A DNA stretch of 7,079 bases from Clostridiaceae bacterium (GTDB taxonomy: Bacteria > Bacillota > Clostridia > Clostridiales > Clostridiaceae): NCBI GenBank assembly GCA_003510765.1, contig DOKV01000139.1, positions 1 through 7,079 of the forward strand, read 5' to 3'. Under the pieces are notes generated by a model, which worked only from the letters and a program-made list of their open reading frames with translations, was not told where the DNA came from and did not search any database. Both the position numbers and the translations under genes were made by a program. Every line of letters starts with the position of its first letter. Positions within the stretch are counted from its first letter, which is position 1. Below, piece by piece: positions 5,932 to 7,079 of the stretch.

Positions 5932-6882
5932 ATGGAAAAAATGTATGCCATCACCTATGCCCAGTACGGAGAACCCAGTGTTCTTCAGTACGGACTGCAC
6001 CCCATTCCCTCTTTGAAGGAAGGAGAGCTTCTCCTTTTTGTCATGGCCTGTGGCTTCAACCCTTCTGATGCGGCACTGAGAAAGGGGGATTTTGGCAACC
6101 TTTTGTCCTTTGACGTTCCCCATATTCCTGGAGTGGATGTGGCAGGGATTGTAAAAACCACAAAAGGCGATGCGCCTAGATTTCAAGAAGGCCAAAGAGT
6201 TTATGGCCATCTATCCATCAAAAGACCTGGGGCATGCGCCCAGTATGTAGTGGTGAAGGAATCGGAGGTGGACCTTTTGCCAGAGACTATGTCCTTTGAA
6301 GAAGCCGCCTCTCTCCCTTTGCCTTTTCTCACAGCCCATTTGGCTCTATTGGACAAAGGCGCTTTGGCAAAAGGCCAAAGGGTTCTCATCAACGGGGCCA
6401 CGGGAGGCGTTGGTCTCGTGGCCCTGCAGCTGGCAAAAGAAAAAGATGCGGTGATTTATGCCACGGCATCCAAGGAAAGCTTGCCCCTTCTTGAGGGTCA
6501 AGGCATCGAGAAAGCCCTGGATTACAAAACCGCACAGTATCATGAAGAAATCAAAGAACCCCTAGATCTCATTGTGAATTTCGCCCCTTTGACAAAGGCA
6601 TCCCTAGGGGAGCTGGCGTCTCTCTTAAAAGAAGAAGGTCTCTTGGTTTCTAGTACCACCATCCCAGAAACCAAGGATGCCTTGCCCAATAAGTTTATAA
6701 GCATCCAAGCACGTCTAGATGAAGCCATGCTCCATGAACTGTCCAAAAAAATCCTCTCCAAGGACATCCACGGCGTCACCACCCAAACCTTTTCCTTAAA
6801 AGAGGTCCCCAAAGTCCATACCCTTCATGAAGAAGGCGCGCTCCACGGAAAAACCGTCATTGTCCTGGGCACCTCTACCTAA
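5932..6882 (+). CDS. Zinc-independent MDR oxidoreductase, quinone oxidoreductase (QOR)-like, probably NADPH-dependent
   Basis: The 316-residue protein has the typical length and layout of the quinone oxidoreductase branch of the medium-chain dehydrogenase/reductase superfamily. The N-terminal GroES-like substrate domain carries CGFNPSD (40-46) and HIPGVDVAG (64-72). The Rossmann domain starts with INGATGGVG (153-161), the nucleotide-binding loop of this family. The end HGKTVIVLG (305-313) is the usual last strand. The catalytic and structural zinc ligands of alcohol dehydrogenases are absent, so a zinc-free NAD(P)H-dependent reduction of quinones or other electrophilic carbonyls is expected; the substrate is unknown. 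The start at 5932 has AAAGGAGG (5918-5925) six bases upstream and is preferred over the Met at codon 4. It is a single gene divergent from corA and closed by its own terminator. No convincing -35/-10 pair is visible; TATAAG at 5902-5907 is a weak candidate. Confidence 0.93.
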   Translation: MEKMYAITYAQYGEPSVLQYGLHPIPSLKEGELLLFVMACGFNPSDAALRKGDFGNLLSFDVPHIPGVDVAGIVKTTKGDAPRFQEGQRVYGHLSIKRPGACAQYVVVKESEVDLLPETMSFEEAASLPLPFLTAHLALLDKGALAKGQRVLINGATGGVGLVALQLAKEKDAVIYATASKESLPLLEGQGIEKALDYKTAQYHEEIKEPLDLIVNFAPLTKASLGELASLLKEEGLLVSSTTIPETKDALPNKFISIQARLDEAMLHELSKKILSKDIHGVTTQTFSLKEVPKVHTLHEEGALHGKTVIVLGTST

Positions 6883-6934
6883 AGAGGTCTCAAAGATCTC
6901 GTTCCTGTAGATAAGAGCACCTCCATAACCCTAC

Positions 6935-6973
6935 AAAACCCATGGAAGAGGCTTTACGCTTCCATGGGTTTTT
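6935..6973. terminator. Strong intrinsic terminator after the MDR gene
   Basis: AAAACCCATGGAAG (6935-6948) pairs perfectly with CTTCCATGGGTTTT (6959-6972) around a 10-base loop, and the T run continues to 6973. It starts 52 bases past the MDR stop. The A run at 6935-6938 gives a short T run on the other strand, so it could also end a minus-strand gene entering from beyond the right edge. Confidence 0.92.
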
Positions 6974-7013
6974 CATGGTTTCTCCACCAAAAAAAGCATC
7001 CCCTTAGTACCCT

Positions 7014-7079
7014 AGGAGGCCCTCTGATGTATGAGTTTTCCCCTGGGCTTATTTGAAGGCATAAAAAGAAGGTGGCATG
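7014..7079 (+). other. Possible start of an unidentified plus-strand gene at the right edge
   Basis: AGGAGG (7014-7019) is followed by two overlapping ATG codons. The one at 7027 has ideal spacing (7 bases) but reads only MYEFSPGLI before a stop at 7054-7056. The one at 7031, at 11 bases, reads MSFPLGLFEGIKRRWH and is still open at the window edge. I recognise no family in 16 residues, and no clear promoter precedes it. On the minus strand short frames also enter from the right edge, so a gene ending here from the other side cannot be excluded. Confidence 0.25.

Noticed and set aside
5824..6210. 128-codon minus-strand open frame over the MDR gene start
   Set aside because: It is opposite the conserved MDR N-terminal domain and resembles no family.

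Overview
The window reads as ordinary chromosomal DNA from a low-to-moderate GC Gram-positive bacterium (Bacillota, most likely Clostridia). The grounds are near-perfect AGGAGG-type ribosome binding sites before almost every gene, consensus vegetative promoters, U-tailed intrinsic terminators, an M29 aminopeptidase, and a copper operon with a CsoR repressor. The assignment below phylum level is a guess from protein style; no rRNA or tRNA gene is present to test it.

Layout. At the left edge is the first 62 codons of an HD-domain phosphohydrolase on the minus strand (1-188). A 254-base divergent spacer follows, holding a promoter for each neighbour and an unexplained terminator-like hairpin (308-338). 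An M29 metallo-aminopeptidase lies on the plus strand (443-1675). It converges on the copper operon, and the two share a bidirectional terminator (1724-1761). The copper operon runs on the minus strand as copA (4613 to 2346), copZ (2277 to 2047), csoR (2032 to 1769). Next upstream on the minus strand is a CorA-type divalent-cation transporter (5676 to 4687) with a leader of about 115 bases. Divergent from it is a zinc-independent quinone-oxidoreductase-like MDR protein on the plus strand (5932-6882), closed by a strong terminator (6935-6973). The last 100 bases hold a possible start of another plus-strand gene that cannot be identified.

How it works together. The copper operon is self-contained. 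A consensus promoter (4657-4685) is followed by a C5/G5 palindrome (4630-4645) of CsoR-operator type. CsoR, encoded last, should repress the operon until Cu(I) binds its Cys32-His57-Cys61 site. CopZ then carries Cu(I) in the cytosol and CopA exports it. All diagnostic metal-site and catalytic residues of these three proteins are present. The other genes look like single-gene units with unrelated housekeeping roles.

No clearly new biological system is evident. The points most worth a second look are the copA promoter/operator, whose -35 box starts two bases past the corA stop codon, the strand-specific hairpins in the corA leader, the orphan hairpin at 308-338, and repeated ATTCT/AGAAT half-sites before the MDR gene.
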